Shown: piece after piece, positions 26,126-34,326 of the stretch
Layout: each line of letters starts with the position of its first letter
Numbering within the stretch: position 1 is the first letter of the stretch
Source of the DNA: Planctomycetota bacterium
GTDB taxonomy: Bacteria > Planctomycetota > Phycisphaerae > Phycisphaerales > UBA1924
Direction: 5' to 3'
NCBI GenBank assembly: GCA_020831805.1
Contig: JAFIFX010000002.1
Coordinates: 248,001-312,000, forward strand
DNA: 64,000 nucleotides
Made by a program: the position numbers and the translations under genes
Notes under the pieces: generated by a model
What the model was told of the DNA's origin: nothing
Database searches by the model: none
The model's input: the letters and a program-made list of their open reading frames with translations, nothing else

Positions 26126-26921
26126 ACCCGTGCCGGTCCGCGTCGTCCCCCGTGCCGAGGGCGCGGATGCCAACGCCCGCGGATTGCAACACGCCCGCCA
26201 CGGCCCGCGCCAGCGACAGCGCGCCCGGCGAGTCCCCGTGCAGGCAGATCGTCTCGGCCGGCACGGGCGCCGTGGTTCCGTCCGATGACACAACCCGCCC
26301 CCGCAGCGCGATCTCCAATGCCTGCGCCGCCGCGGCCTGCGGAGAACCGATCATCGCCCCCGCCAGCGCGCGGGACCGCAGCCGGCCATCCGGCTCGTAC
26401 ACCCGGTCCGCGAACCCCTCCGCGCCCACCGCAGCGCCCCAGCCCGCCCACCACGCCAGCGCGGGCGATCCGGCCGGCCCGATGAGCCGCAGCGTCGGGT
26501 CCACGCTTTCCGCGGCCTCGAACACCGCCCGCGCGGTCGTTTCATCCTCCGCGGCGGCGTGATACAACGCCCCGTGCGGCTTGACATGGCGGAGCGGAAC
26601 CCCGCAGCCCCGCGCGATGGCGTCCAGTGCACCGATCTGTTCCCGCAGCGAAGCCGACAGTTCGTCCGGTGCCATCACCACCGGCACGCGTCCGTAGTTG
26701 GCCCGGTCCGGGTACGAGGGATGCGCGCCGGCGGCGCAGCCGTGCCGCCCCGCGGTGATCAGCGATGCGCGCATCGACGATGCATCCCCCGTGTGCCCGC
26801 CGCAGGCGATGTTTACCGAGGTGACCAGCCCCATCAACGCCCGTTCGGCGGCGCGGGCGCCGTCATCAACCGCCTCGCCGAGGTCCGCGTTGAGGTCGAT
26901 CGTCGGCGCTCCGCTCATCAC
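26109..26921 (-). CDS. pxpA: 5-oxoprolinase subunit A (LamB/YcsF family)
   Basis: PxpABC opens 5-oxoproline (pyroglutamate) to glutamate with ATP. The 270-residue product starts with the family signature IDLNADLGEA and contains VNIACGGHTGDASSM, AGAHPSYPDR, HVKPHGALYH and ICLHGDSPGAL. It is the last gene of pxpB-pxpC-pxpA, with an ATGA overlap to pxpC. Its 3' end overlaps the convergent nrfA by 17 nt. Confidence 0.93.
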   Translation of the reverse strand: MMSGAPTIDLNADLGEAVDDGARAAERALMGLVTSVNIACGGHTGDASSMRASLITAGRHGCAAGAHPSYPDRANYGRVPVVMAPDELSASLREQIGALDAIARGCGVPLRHVKPHGALYHAAAEDETTARAVFEAAESVDPTLRLIGPAGSPALAWWAGWGAAVGAEGFADRVYEPDGRLRSRALAGAMIGSPQAAAAQALEIALRGRVVSSDGTTAPVPAETICLHGDSPGALSLARAVAGVLQSAGVGIRALGTGDDADRHGFSGPR

Positions 26922-27904
26922 GGCCCCTCCCCGTCAGACGCGACCGCGCGGACGAGCGCGTCCAGCTCCGACTCCTGCTGTCTCCACGCCTTCCGGGCGG
27001 CCTCCCTGGTCACATGCTCGAAACGCACGGCCTCGCCCGGCCGGAGCATGCCCAGCACGGGCAGGTCGGCCGCGATCACGCACGCGATCACCGGATAGCC
27101 GCCGGTCGTCGGGCGGTCCACGCCCAGCACGATCGGCCGGCCGTCCCCCGGCACCTGCACCGCGCCCGTCTCGGTCGGCTCGGAATCCATCCGCCCCGCG
27201 CCCTCGGGCTGAGGCACGCCGGCTCCCTCCAGCCGCACGCCGACCCGGTCGCACCGGTCCGACACCGTGAACCCGGACCGATCCAGCCCCGGCGCGGCAG
27301 GCGCCGGGAACCACTCCGCGTGCAGCCCCGGCGTCACCCGCAACACCCGGCTCGACCGCACGCCGGCCAGCCACCGCGCCGCTCGCCCGGAATCGCCCGC
27401 GGCCACCGGGCGATCCGCACGCTCCCCCAGCCCGAGCCGATCACCCGGCCGCAGCGCCCGGCCCTCGTGCCCGCCGAACCCCGCCGAGACCAGCGTCGAG
27501 CGGCTGCCCATGACCAGGTCAACCACGAACCCGCCGTCCGCGCACAGGTAGCCGCGCGCCCCCGTCCGGACCGGCCCGATCCTGATCAGCTCACCGGCCC
27601 GCACACGCACGGGCGTGCAGGGCGGCAGCCGTTCCGGCCCCGCTGGCCGTCCGATCGCGGCATCGGGGCAATCGCCACCCGCCAGGCAAACCACCACATC
27701 CTGGTCGAACACCACGCAAGGCCCGTCGAGCGTGAACTCCAGCCCGGCCGCCCCGTCCGGGTTCCCGACGATCCGGTTCCCCAGGCGCAGCGAGAGCGGA
27801 TCGGTCGCGCCCGAGGCGGGCACCCCCAGGGCGCTGTGCCCCGGACGCCCGAGGTCCTGCACGGTCGTAAACATCCCGGCTTCCACGATCTGTGCCGTGC
27901 TCAC
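26918..27904 (-). CDS. pxpC: 5-oxoprolinase subunit C (biotin-dependent carboxyltransferase fold)
   Basis: The 328-residue product has the allophanate hydrolase subunit 2/KipA-type start (IVEAGMFTTVQDLGRPGHSALGVPASGATD) and later GGYPVIACVIAADLPVLGMLRPGEAVRF. With PxpB it forms the ATP-dependent part of 5-oxoprolinase. It overlaps the genes on both sides by 4 nt, indicating coupled translation of the complex. Confidence 0.92.
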   Translation of the reverse strand: MSTAQIVEAGMFTTVQDLGRPGHSALGVPASGATDPLSLRLGNRIVGNPDGAAGLEFTLDGPCVVFDQDVVVCLAGGDCPDAAIGRPAGPERLPPCTPVRVRAGELIRIGPVRTGARGYLCADGGFVVDLVMGSRSTLVSAGFGGHEGRALRPGDRLGLGERADRPVAAGDSGRAARWLAGVRSSRVLRVTPGLHAEWFPAPAAPGLDRSGFTVSDRCDRVGVRLEGAGVPQPEGAGRMDSEPTETGAVQVPGDGRPIVLGVDRPTTGGYPVIACVIAADLPVLGMLRPGEAVRFEHVTREAARKAWRQQESELDALVRAVASDGEGP

Positions 27905-28596
27905 CCGGTCCTCCCCGACGCGATCGCGTCGAACTCGGCCCGCGAGATCGCCCGGAAGCGGACCCGATCCCCCGCCCGGAACACCGACGGCTCGGCCCGC
28001 TCCGCGTCGAAGACCACCAGCGGCGTCGCGCCGATGATCCGCCAGCCGCCGGGCGTCGCCCGCGGGTAGATCCCCGTGCGCCCACCGGCGATGCCGACAC
28101 TCCCGGCGCGTACCCGTGTCCGGGGCGATTCCAGCCGGGCCGCGTGCAACGCGTCCGGCAGCCCGTCCATGTACGCGAACCCCGGCGTGAAACCCAGGAA
28201 GCGCACCGTGTACGACCCGTCGGCGTGCGCCGCGGCGGCCTGTTCCCTGGACATCCCCGCCGCGTCGGCGATGCCCGCAAGGTCCGGCCCGAACGCCCCG
28301 TCGTAGCAGACCGGCACGACCACCTCCCGCCCGTCGACGCGGCCCGGTCCGTCTCCATCGTCAACGGCCGCCCTGGCCAGACGGAGCACTTCCGCGGCCA
28401 CGCCTTCGGGATCCGCGCCCCCGAGTTCCAGCGCGATCCGGACCGACCCCGCCCCCGGGGTGATGTCCGTCGCGCCGGAGAGCCCGCGCTGGCGCAGGGC
28501 CTCGCACACCCGCCCGATGCCGTCGGCGTTGCCCTCCCCCCGCACGACGACATGCACCGACCGTTCGCTCGACCAGATGACCTGCACCTCATCCAT
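27901..28596 (-). CDS. pxpB: 5-oxoprolinase subunit B (allophanate hydrolase subunit 1 family)
   Basis: The 231-residue product has the PxpB/KipI pattern FLGFTPGFAYMDGLPDALHAARLESPRTRVRAGSVGIAGGRTGIYP split across its middle, and the ending GDRVRFRAISRAEF. It is the first of the three 5-oxoprolinase genes, 46 nt below the UbiA-type gene. The locus would feed glutamate from pyroglutamate, a spontaneous by-product of glutamine and gamma-glutamyl compounds. Confidence 0.92.
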   Translation of the reverse strand: MDEVQVIWSSERSVHVVVRGEGNADGIGRVCEALRQRGLSGATDITPGAGSVRIALELGGADPEGVAAEVLRLARAAVDDGDGPGRVDGREVVVPVCYDGAFGPDLAGIADAAGMSREQAAAAHADGSYTVRFLGFTPGFAYMDGLPDALHAARLESPRTRVRAGSVGIAGGRTGIYPRATPGGWRIIGATPLVVFDAERAEPSVFRAGDRVRFRAISRAEFDAIASGRTG

Positions 28597-28642
28597 GGTG
28601 ATCGTGCACCCCGTCAGACCGCTCCGCCGCCCGGCCCGGCGT

Positions 28643-29620
28643 TCACAGCCGGTACCCCACCGGGTGCTCGGCCAGGGCGTAGACCTCGCGGAGCACCGTG
28701 ATGGCCAGGGCGCCGGTGACGACCAGCCCGGCCATGATGGCGGCGAAGACCCACTGATTGACCCCCGCGAGCCAGCCCAGTCCGTACACCGCCGGCCAGA
28801 ACGCGCCGTACCGGGCGATTTTCTCCCCCAGGCGCGGGCCGGGCCCGAGGCTGCGCCAGCGCCGCCAGATCTGCAGCGCCAGCAGCCCCGCGCCCGCCAG
28901 AGGCCAGAGCACCGCCTGCCACGGCACCCAGTCCGGCCAGAGCTCGCCCCCGAGCCGGTGGAACGCCAGATAGATCAGCACGCCGGTGCACACCAGCCAC
29001 CCGAACAGCGCGAAGCCGCCGGCGCGCCGGGAGATCGCCGGGCTCTTGCGTCCCAGCGAGTGGCTCAGCCCGGCGATGACCATCGCGTGGGTCATCACCC
29101 ACCACGCGGGCAGCAGGAACGACACGCCGAGGTTGGGCACCAGCATGTGCCCGGCGTAGATCACGCTGAGCAGCAGCATGCCGATCCCGGGCACGAACTT
29201 GCCCAGGGCGTTGAAGATCAGGATGGCCGTGGCCAGGAACAGCGTCGCCAGCACCGCGGGCGTCCCGAACACGGTCGCGCCCAGGACGGAGATCAGCAGC
29301 GACCCGGCCACGACCGACACCGCCGCCTCGGGCGGCAGCGCGCCGCCGACGATGGGACGGTTGGGACGCAGGATCCGGTCGCGGTGGGCGTCGAGCAGGT
29401 CGTTGAGCCCCGCGCCGAAGCCGTAGAGCCCCGCGCCCGCCAGCGCGCCCCCGGCCAGCAGCAGCCAGAGCGGGCTCTCTTCGAGCTGGGGCGTGGTCCG
29501 CTCCAGCGGCATGGCCCGGGACCACAGCGTGGTCAGCCACAGCCCGGCCACCGCGCCGAAGGCGGTGCTGACCCGGGCCAGGCGGAGAACGGGGGCGACT
29601 TCGAGGATCAGGGTGCGCAC
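28643..29620 (-). CDS. UbiA-family prenyltransferase
   Basis: The product has about eight hydrophobic segments and the family's first Asp-rich motif in the form NDLLDAHRDRILRPNRPIVGG (N-D-x2-D-x3-D), which binds the prenyl diphosphate through Mg2+. The second Asp motif is not obvious. I start at the GTG (VRTLILEVAPVLRLARV), since the longer ORF-track start runs into repeat-containing DNA; no strong ribosome-binding site is seen, so the start is uncertain. About 325 residues. The acceptor cannot be told: menaquinone, haem O, a lipid, or an EboC-like role are all possible. Confidence 0.75.
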   Translation of the reverse strand: MRTLILEVAPVLRLARVSTAFGAVAGLWLTTLWSRAMPLERTTPQLEESPLWLLLAGGALAGAGLYGFGAGLNDLLDAHRDRILRPNRPIVGGALPPEAAVSVVAGSLLISVLGATVFGTPAVLATLFLATAILIFNALGKFVPGIGMLLLSVIYAGHMLVPNLGVSFLLPAWWVMTHAMVIAGLSHSLGRKSPAISRRAGGFALFGWLVCTGVLIYLAFHRLGGELWPDWVPWQAVLWPLAGAGLLALQIWRRWRSLGPGPRLGEKIARYGAFWPAVYGLGWLAGVNQWVFAAIMAGLVVTGALAITVLREVYALAEHPVGYRL

Positions 29621-29660
29621 GGGTGGATGGTAGATCGGCGTGGCGGGCCGACCGCTTCGT

Positions 29661-29748
29661 GCCACCGACCCCGTCCTCGGGGTCGGTGGTCCCTCGATGC
29701 GGGCAAGGATGCCAAGAGCACTGACCCCGGGGACGGGGTCGGTGGCAC
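29661..29748. repeat. Inverted pair of GACCCCG palindromes (REP/BIME-like)
   Basis: The first element is a perfect 11-bp hairpin (CCACCGACCCC/GGGGTCGGTGG, 6-nt loop, 29662-29689). The second, about 30 nt on, contains GACCCC/GGGGTC (29721-29748) and is, read on the other strand, nearly the same sequence (GTGCCACCGACCCCGTCC). The convergently oriented copies lie between the start of the UbiA-type gene and the stop of the SUMF1-dockerin gene. This looks like a dispersed REP-type element or a bidirectional processing or termination site. Confidence 0.65.
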
Positions 29749-29768
29749 AGGCGGGAAGCGGCGCCGGC

Positions 29769-30902
29769 CTACGGGCAGCCGGCGTTGAACGCGGTGAGAT
29801 ACGCCGCGAGGTCGAAGAAGTTGATCACGCCGAAGGGCTCGGCCAGGTCGGCGGCGGCGTCGCCGGACTGGAACAGGTCGAGGTACGCCGCGAGGTCCGT
29901 GGCGTCGAGGACGCCGAAGGGCGGCGCGAGGTCGGCGGGGCAGGGGATGGCAGAGGCGATGCGAAAACTGCCAGCTCGTCCTACATGCCATGTATCAAAA
30001 TACCATGCCTGATCCCACATGTAATCGTTCGGCAAGGGACCGTTGGTGCTGAACTTCCCCAACCGCCAGAAGTTTGGCGCGTCCGGGTCCCAGTCTTCGA
30101 CGAACTCCCTGTTGCCGCCGAGCAGGTCGAGCAGGCCCCACGGGCTCTGCACATCGGGATACAGGCCGAGCGGGATGTACAGCGGGCTCGCCCCCGGCCC
30201 GGCGAGTTGGATCATCTGTTCCTGGGTGAGCTGGCGGGCGACATCGCCCTCGCCCGGCATGCCGTAGACGGGCGGGGCGTCCGAACTGTGGGCGTACTCC
30301 CACCAGCCGGGCCCCTGGCCGTTCTTGTTTGGGTCGTAGTGGGCCGCTTTCAGCCATTCGTCGAGCGAGGGGATCCAGTAGCGGGCGTCGGGGTGGCGTG
30401 TGGCCTGGTCGTTGAAGGTGTTGGTGTCCTCGTTGTAGGTGAAGGTCGCCGTGTCGTACGCGCCGTTGAGCAGGGAGGCCGGGTCGCTGGAATGGCCGTT
30501 GTGCAGCCAGTTGCAGAACATGGCGGCCTGGCGCCAGTTGATCCCGATGGGCGAGAGTTCGGGGTGGTGCAGTGTGGGAAAAAACTCGTAGCGGTCGCCC
30601 GGCCCCTGGTAGCTGAAATCCTGGTAGGCGGGCCAGAAGGCGGGCCGCAGCGTCTGGGCGAGCTGGCCGCTCTGCACGCTGAAGGTGTTGTAGAAGGCGA
30701 GCCACTGTCCGGCGGTGACCTGGGTGCGCCCGATGCGGTATTCGTAGTCCACCGAGCCGCGGCCGGCGCTGATGCCCACTGGGCCGCCGGGATAGCCGAT
30801 GTTGCCCGGCTCGCCGATGGTGACCCAGTCGAAGTGGTCGTCGGGTGAAGCCGCGGCGGCGACGGTCGTGGCGGCGATCACGATGACGCGGGCGAGGAGC
30901 AT
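29769..30902 (-). CDS. Secreted SUMF1-like (FGE-sulfatase) protein with C-terminal dockerin-type repeats
   Basis: The 377-residue product begins after AAGGTG and has a signal peptide (to about residue 19). Residues about 25-315 match the formylglycine-generating-enzyme-like fold: YEYRIGRTQVTAGQWLAFYN, INWRQAAMFCNWLHNG, WIPSLDEWLKAAHY and SPWGLLDLLGGNREFVEDW. The last about 55 residues are two short repeats (CPADLAPPFGVLDATDLAAYLDLF and a second ending in LTAFNAGCP) of the Cys-bracketed dockerin-like type found on planctomycete secreted proteins. It is probably a surface or cell-wall-associated binding protein rather than a true FGE. AT-richer patches set it apart from neighbours. Confidence 0.8.
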   Translation of the reverse strand: MLLARVIVIAATTVAAAASPDDHFDWVTIGEPGNIGYPGGPVGISAGRGSVDYEYRIGRTQVTAGQWLAFYNTFSVQSGQLAQTLRPAFWPAYQDFSYQGPGDRYEFFPTLHHPELSPIGINWRQAAMFCNWLHNGHSSDPASLLNGAYDTATFTYNEDTNTFNDQATRHPDARYWIPSLDEWLKAAHYDPNKNGQGPGWWEYAHSSDAPPVYGMPGEGDVARQLTQEQMIQLAGPGASPLYIPLGLYPDVQSPWGLLDLLGGNREFVEDWDPDAPNFWRLGKFSTNGPLPNDYMWDQAWYFDTWHVGRAGSFRIASAIPCPADLAPPFGVLDATDLAAYLDLFQSGDAAADLAEPFGVINFFDLAAYLTAFNAGCP

Positions 30903-31031
30903 GGGGTCACCTTACCCGATGGCGGAGTTCGTGTCCGCGGGTTTCTGGGAAGGTCACGGAAACAGCGCACGATCGTGGATGTCCTGGTTTGTGCGCGCGG
31001 GTTGGGTGTGGGCTCGGGCCGTCGGGCCGAC

Positions 31032-31082
31032 GGGGGGCAGGATGCCCCCCGCTCCAAGAGCAGATGGGATGCCCCCCGCTCC
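31032..31082. repeat. GGCA-GGA-TGCC palindrome and partial tandem copy upstream of ribH
   Basis: GGGGGGCA-GGA-TGCCCCCC (31032-31050) is a perfect 8-bp stem with a 3-nt loop. Its right half, GGATGCCCCCCGCTCC (31040-31055), is repeated at 31067-31082. The same design with a different stem occurs at 44145-44163. It sits in the 234-bp space between the SUMF1-dockerin gene and ribH. Confidence 0.6.
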
Positions 31083-31136
31083 GGGAGAGCGTGGGACGCG
31101 GGAGGGTGGCGGGGGGCCGACCTACGATCCCCGTCC

Positions 31137-31667
31137 ATGGCCAGGCCCGTTCATCCCGTCGCGATTCTGGTGTCCCGGTACAACGAGTCCGTGACCGGGG
31201 CGATGCTCGCGGGCGCGGTGGAGGCGTACGCCGAGCGGGGGGGGGATCCGGCGGGTCTGACCATCGTGGAGGCCCCGGGGGCGTACGAGCTGGTGGCCCT
31301 GGCCAACGCGGCGGCGGACCGGCACAAGGCCGTGGTCTGCCTCGGCTGCGTGATCAAGGGGGAGACGCCCCACGACGAGCACATCGCCCGCGCGGTGGCC
31401 CACGGGCTGGCCGAGATCACGGTCAAGACCGGGGTGCCGGTGGCCTTCGGCGTGCTGACCACGCTGGACGCGGCCCAGGCCAAGGCGCGGGCGGCCGGGA
31501 GAAAGGGCAACAAGGGGGCCGAGGCGATGCACGCGGCCCTCGACGCCGCCGAGGGGGTGGCGGCGCTGCGGCACGGTGCGATGCCGGTGCGGGTGGTCGT
31601 GAACCTGCCGGTACCAGACAAAGCTGCAGACAGGGCCGCGGGGCAGACCGCCCTGCGGGGAGGCTGA
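31137..31667 (+). CDS. ribH: 6,7-dimethyl-8-ribityllumazine synthase
   Basis: RibH joins 5-amino-6-ribitylaminouracil and 3,4-dihydroxybutanone phosphate in riboflavin synthesis. The chosen ATG (MARPVHPVAILVSRYNE) gives 176 residues; upstream in-frame codons lie in repeat DNA and do not look like protein. Motifs: SRYNESVTGAML, VEAPGAYELV, GCVIKGETPHDEHIARAV and FGVLTT. The conserved His of the active site is kept in the PHDEH segment. A short basic/Ala extension follows the core. nusB starts 3 nt later, a common ribH-nusB pairing. Confidence 0.92.
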   Translation: MARPVHPVAILVSRYNESVTGAMLAGAVEAYAERGGDPAGLTIVEAPGAYELVALANAAADRHKAVVCLGCVIKGETPHDEHIARAVAHGLAEITVKTGVPVAFGVLTTLDAAQAKARAAGRKGNKGAEAMHAALDAAEGVAALRHGAMPVRVVVNLPVPDKAADRAAGQTALRGG

Positions 31668-31670
31668 CCG

Positions 31671-32147
31671 ATGGCGACCCCGCGTGACATCCGGCGGCTG
31701 GCCCTGCTGGCGTTGTACCAACTCGATGCGCTCAAGGGCGAGGACCTGTCCTCGATCCGGGCCTCGCTGGACGATCTGCACTCGCTGGAGGAAGAGGGGC
31801 TCTCCTTCGCGGACGCGGACAAGGCGTTCACCGAGGCGGACAAGGACAAGGCCGTGAAGATCGCGCACGCGGCGTGGACCAACCGGGCCGCGGCGGACGC
31901 GGCGTTCGCGGAACTCGCCCCGGAGTGGCCCGCCCACCGTATGCCCGCGGTCGACCGGGCCGTGCTCCGCCTGGCCCACCACGAGATGCACGCCGGTTCC
32001 CAGCCGAAGGTCGTGGTCAACGAGGCGGTGGAGCTGGCCAAGCAGTTCTCGACGGCCGATTCGCCCGGCTTCATCAATGCGCTGCTGGACAAGGTGCTCA
32101 AGAAAGTGCTGGCGGCCCAGCCCGCGGCGGGCGCGGGGGATCAGTAA
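31671..32147 (+). CDS. nusB: Transcription antitermination factor NusB
   Basis: NusB pairs with NusE (S10) on boxA RNA for rRNA antitermination. The 158-residue product starts RRLALLALYQLDAL and ends with the family's EWPAHRMPAVDRAVLRLAHHEM and VVVNEAVELAKQFSTADSPGFINALLDKV. It sits 3 nt after ribH and 1 nt before ftsY, in one operon. Confidence 0.94.
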   Translation: MATPRDIRRLALLALYQLDALKGEDLSSIRASLDDLHSLEEEGLSFADADKAFTEADKDKAVKIAHAAWTNRAAADAAFAELAPEWPAHRMPAVDRAVLRLAHHEMHAGSQPKVVVNEAVELAKQFSTADSPGFINALLDKVLKKVLAAQPAAGAGDQ

Positions 32148-32148
32148 G

Positions 32149-33072
32149 ATGGCGATGTTCCGCGGCGTAATGGACCGGCTCAAGAAGGGCCTGACCAAGA
32201 CCCGCGAGGGCCTGGTCTCCTCGCTCCGGTCGATCGTCCACGGGCGCACGCTCGACGACGCGCTGATCAAAGAAATCGAGCAGCGGCTGATCCAGTCCGA
32301 TGTCGGCGTGGTGGCGACGAGGGAGCTGATCGAATCGATCCGCACCGACGCCAAGGCGGGCAAGCTGACCCGCGGCGAGCATGTCATCGATCACCTCAAG
32401 CGCGAGATCAAGGCCATGTGGCCCGAGGCGGACCGCTCGCTGAAGCTCGCGCCCAGCGCGCCGACGGTCATCCTGATGACCGGCGTCAACGGCGTGGGCA
32501 AGACGACCTCCATCGCCAAGCTCTGCGCCCAGCTCCGGGGCGAGGGCAAGACCGTGCTGCTGGGCGCGTGCGACACCTTCCGGGCGGGGGCCGTGCGGCA
32601 GTTGGAAATCTGGGCCGAGCGGCTTGGGGTCGAAGTCGTCAAGGGTCAGCAGGGGGGCGATCCGGCGTCGGTGGCCTTCGACGCGTCCGCCGCCGCCAAG
32701 GCCCGAGGCGTGGATTTCCTGATCCTCGACACCGCCGGACGCCTGCACACCCAGGCCGGCCTGATGGACCAGCTCACCAAGATCCGCCGCGTGGTCGACA
32801 AGCAGATCCCGGGCGCGCCCCACGAGGTCCTGCTGGTCCTCGACGCCACCAGCGGCCAGAACGCCCTGCGCCAGGCCGAGGAGTTCGGCAAGGCCGCGGG
32901 GGTGACCGGGATCTTCCTGAGCAAGCTCGACGGCACGGCCCGCGGCGGCATCGTGGTCGCGGTCCGCCACACGACCGACATCCCCGTCAAGTTCATCGGC
33001 GTCGGCGAGACGCCGGAGGATGTGGAGCCGTTCGACCCGGAGCGGTTCGTCGAGGCGATGTTCGCGGAGTGA
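32149..33072 (+). CDS. ftsY: Signal recognition particle receptor FtsY
   Basis: FtsY docks SRP-ribosome complexes at the SecYEG translocon. I start at ATG 32149 (MAMFRGVMDRLKKGLTKTR, with GGGGGA upstream), giving 307 residues; the track start lies inside nusB. The N domain (about 5-95) is followed by the G domain with GVNGVGKTTS (G1), DTFRAGAVRQLE, DTAGRLHTQ (G3), SKLDGTARGG (G4) and VGETPEDVEPFDP at the end. The acidic A domain found in E. coli is absent, as in many bacteria. Confidence 0.95.
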   Translation: MAMFRGVMDRLKKGLTKTREGLVSSLRSIVHGRTLDDALIKEIEQRLIQSDVGVVATRELIESIRTDAKAGKLTRGEHVIDHLKREIKAMWPEADRSLKLAPSAPTVILMTGVNGVGKTTSIAKLCAQLRGEGKTVLLGACDTFRAGAVRQLEIWAERLGVEVVKGQQGGDPASVAFDASAAAKARGVDFLILDTAGRLHTQAGLMDQLTKIRRVVDKQIPGAPHEVLLVLDATSGQNALRQAEEFGKAAGVTGIFLSKLDGTARGGIVVAVRHTTDIPVKFIGVGETPEDVEPFDPERFVEAMFAE

Positions 33073-33076
33073 GCAG

Positions 33077-33490
33077 ATGATGTGGCTTGTGAAGGTGCCG
33101 CCGGAGTTCGGGCTATCCAAGGCGGAGGCCGATGCGGTACGACAGGCCGCCTGGAGGACACGCCCTGGTTACATCCGGGCCATCCCGCTCTATTTGACCC
33201 CGATTGCATTCGGTTTTTTGATCGTGTCGCACTGGGCCATGAGCCAAGCGCCGCTGGTGTCATCCCTGCCGGGGTGGGCCTTTGACGCTCTTTGGACTGT
33301 AGTTGTTCTTTCATTCATGCTCGGCACGATGGCGTTGATCATCGTTCCGTTTGGTCGGAAAGCGATCTTTGCGGAACTCCGGGCACGCGGCCATGACTTG
33401 TGCGTGCGGTGCAACTATTCGCTTCAAGGCGTCGGATCTGCAGAGCCATGTCCAGAGTGCGGAGAAAATTCTCCGAGAGATCACGCATGA
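33077..33490 (+). CDS. Two-TM membrane protein ending in a zinc ribbon, unknown function
   Basis: The 137-residue product starts at ATG 33077 (MMWLVKVP), 4 nt after ftsY; the track start lies in ftsY. Two TM segments (about 38-56 and 68-92) are followed by a C-terminal zinc ribbon CVRCNYSLQGVGSAEPCPECG. Such C-x2-C-Y-x-L-x-G...CPECG ribbons are frequent on planctomycete membrane proteins of unknown role. Base composition is clearly less GC-rich than ftsY. Its stop overlaps the next gene, which resembles it, by ATGA. Confidence 0.75.
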   Translation: MMWLVKVPPEFGLSKAEADAVRQAAWRTRPGYIRAIPLYLTPIAFGFLIVSHWAMSQAPLVSSLPGWAFDALWTVVVLSFMLGTMALIIVPFGRKAIFAELRARGHDLCVRCNYSLQGVGSAEPCPECGENSPRDHA

Positions 33491-34218
33491 TGTGGCGGCT
33501 CTATGCGTATCTGATCCCGAGCGGGTTGGATCTGAGCCGTGACGCGAAACGGCGCGTGATACGATCCGCGGTATCGCATTGGTACGGACGCGTACCGGTA
33601 TGGATTTCCGGGATTCTGCTGCTAATCCTGGCGCATGGATCGGTATGGATTGCCGGCCTGTTCGATGTTCCGCCGGATCGTGAGCCCGTCGTGCTGCTCG
33701 GAACCGTCGTGTTCTTTTTCGTAGCGATCCTGTCGATTCTACCAAGCACTGGCCTGCGCCGGTCAGTGTATTGCCGTCTGTGCGAGCATGGGCACGAAGT
33801 TTGCCCGCGCTGCGGCTATCCGCGTGAAGGCCTGGATGCGGTCGCGTTGTGCCCCGAGTGCGGCGCGGACCCGATCGCGGAATCATGGGACACGGCCACG
33901 GTCAGCGTACTGGAAAGGGTACGGTTTCATCACATCCCCACGCGGCTGTACCTCCCGTACGAGACACGCCGAGCGGTCATGCGCGGGGCATGGCGCCGGC
34001 TCCGCCACGACAACCTCTCATTCTCGCTGTATGTGGCGAGCTTGATCCTGCTGCCGGTGTCTCTCTTCTTGACGGAGTTCGTCGGTGGCTGGGCGGTCCT
34101 GGGCCTGCTCGGCTCGTTGATGCTGTATCTGTGGATGGAGAAACGGCTGCTGGGCGCGTGTGTCAGGGCCGAACTGGAAGAGCGTGGCTGTACGACGATT
34201 GCGAACCGGGGTCGATGA
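33487..34218 (+). CDS. Multi-TM membrane protein with internal zinc ribbon, paralogue of the preceding gene
   Basis: The 243-residue product starts with the same MMW as its neighbour (ATGA overlap). It has two TM segments (about 40-58 and 68-88), the zinc ribbon CPRCGYPREGLDAVALCPECG (about 116-136), then a second membrane part with two TM segments (about 186-225). The ribbon and the preceding helix pair look like a copy of the upstream gene, with added C-terminal helices. It has lower GC than its surroundings. Function is unknown. It is convergent with the LacI-type regulator. Confidence 0.75.
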   Translation: MMWRLYAYLIPSGLDLSRDAKRRVIRSAVSHWYGRVPVWISGILLLILAHGSVWIAGLFDVPPDREPVVLLGTVVFFFVAILSILPSTGLRRSVYCRLCEHGHEVCPRCGYPREGLDAVALCPECGADPIAESWDTATVSVLERVRFHHIPTRLYLPYETRRAVMRGAWRRLRHDNLSFSLYVASLILLPVSLFLTEFVGGWAVLGLLGSLMLYLWMEKRLLGACVRAELEERGCTTIANRGR

Positions 34219-34326
34219 ATCATCCGATCCGTACGATCGTCGGATTATCGTGAGCTTGCCGTCGCGGTCGCCCCCCTTCCCCCCCCGCCGGAGGCGAGGA
34301 AGTGGTCCTGAACAGGGGTGCAAGGC

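Noticed and set aside
24458-26293. 611-codon minus-strand ORF opposite nrfA
   Set aside because: nrfA has five haem motifs in the plus frame; the minus frame is low-complexity.
29769-30902. True formylglycine-generating enzyme
   Set aside because: The secreted dockerin-tailed architecture and absence of a neighbouring sulfatase argue for a binding or structural SUMF1-like protein.
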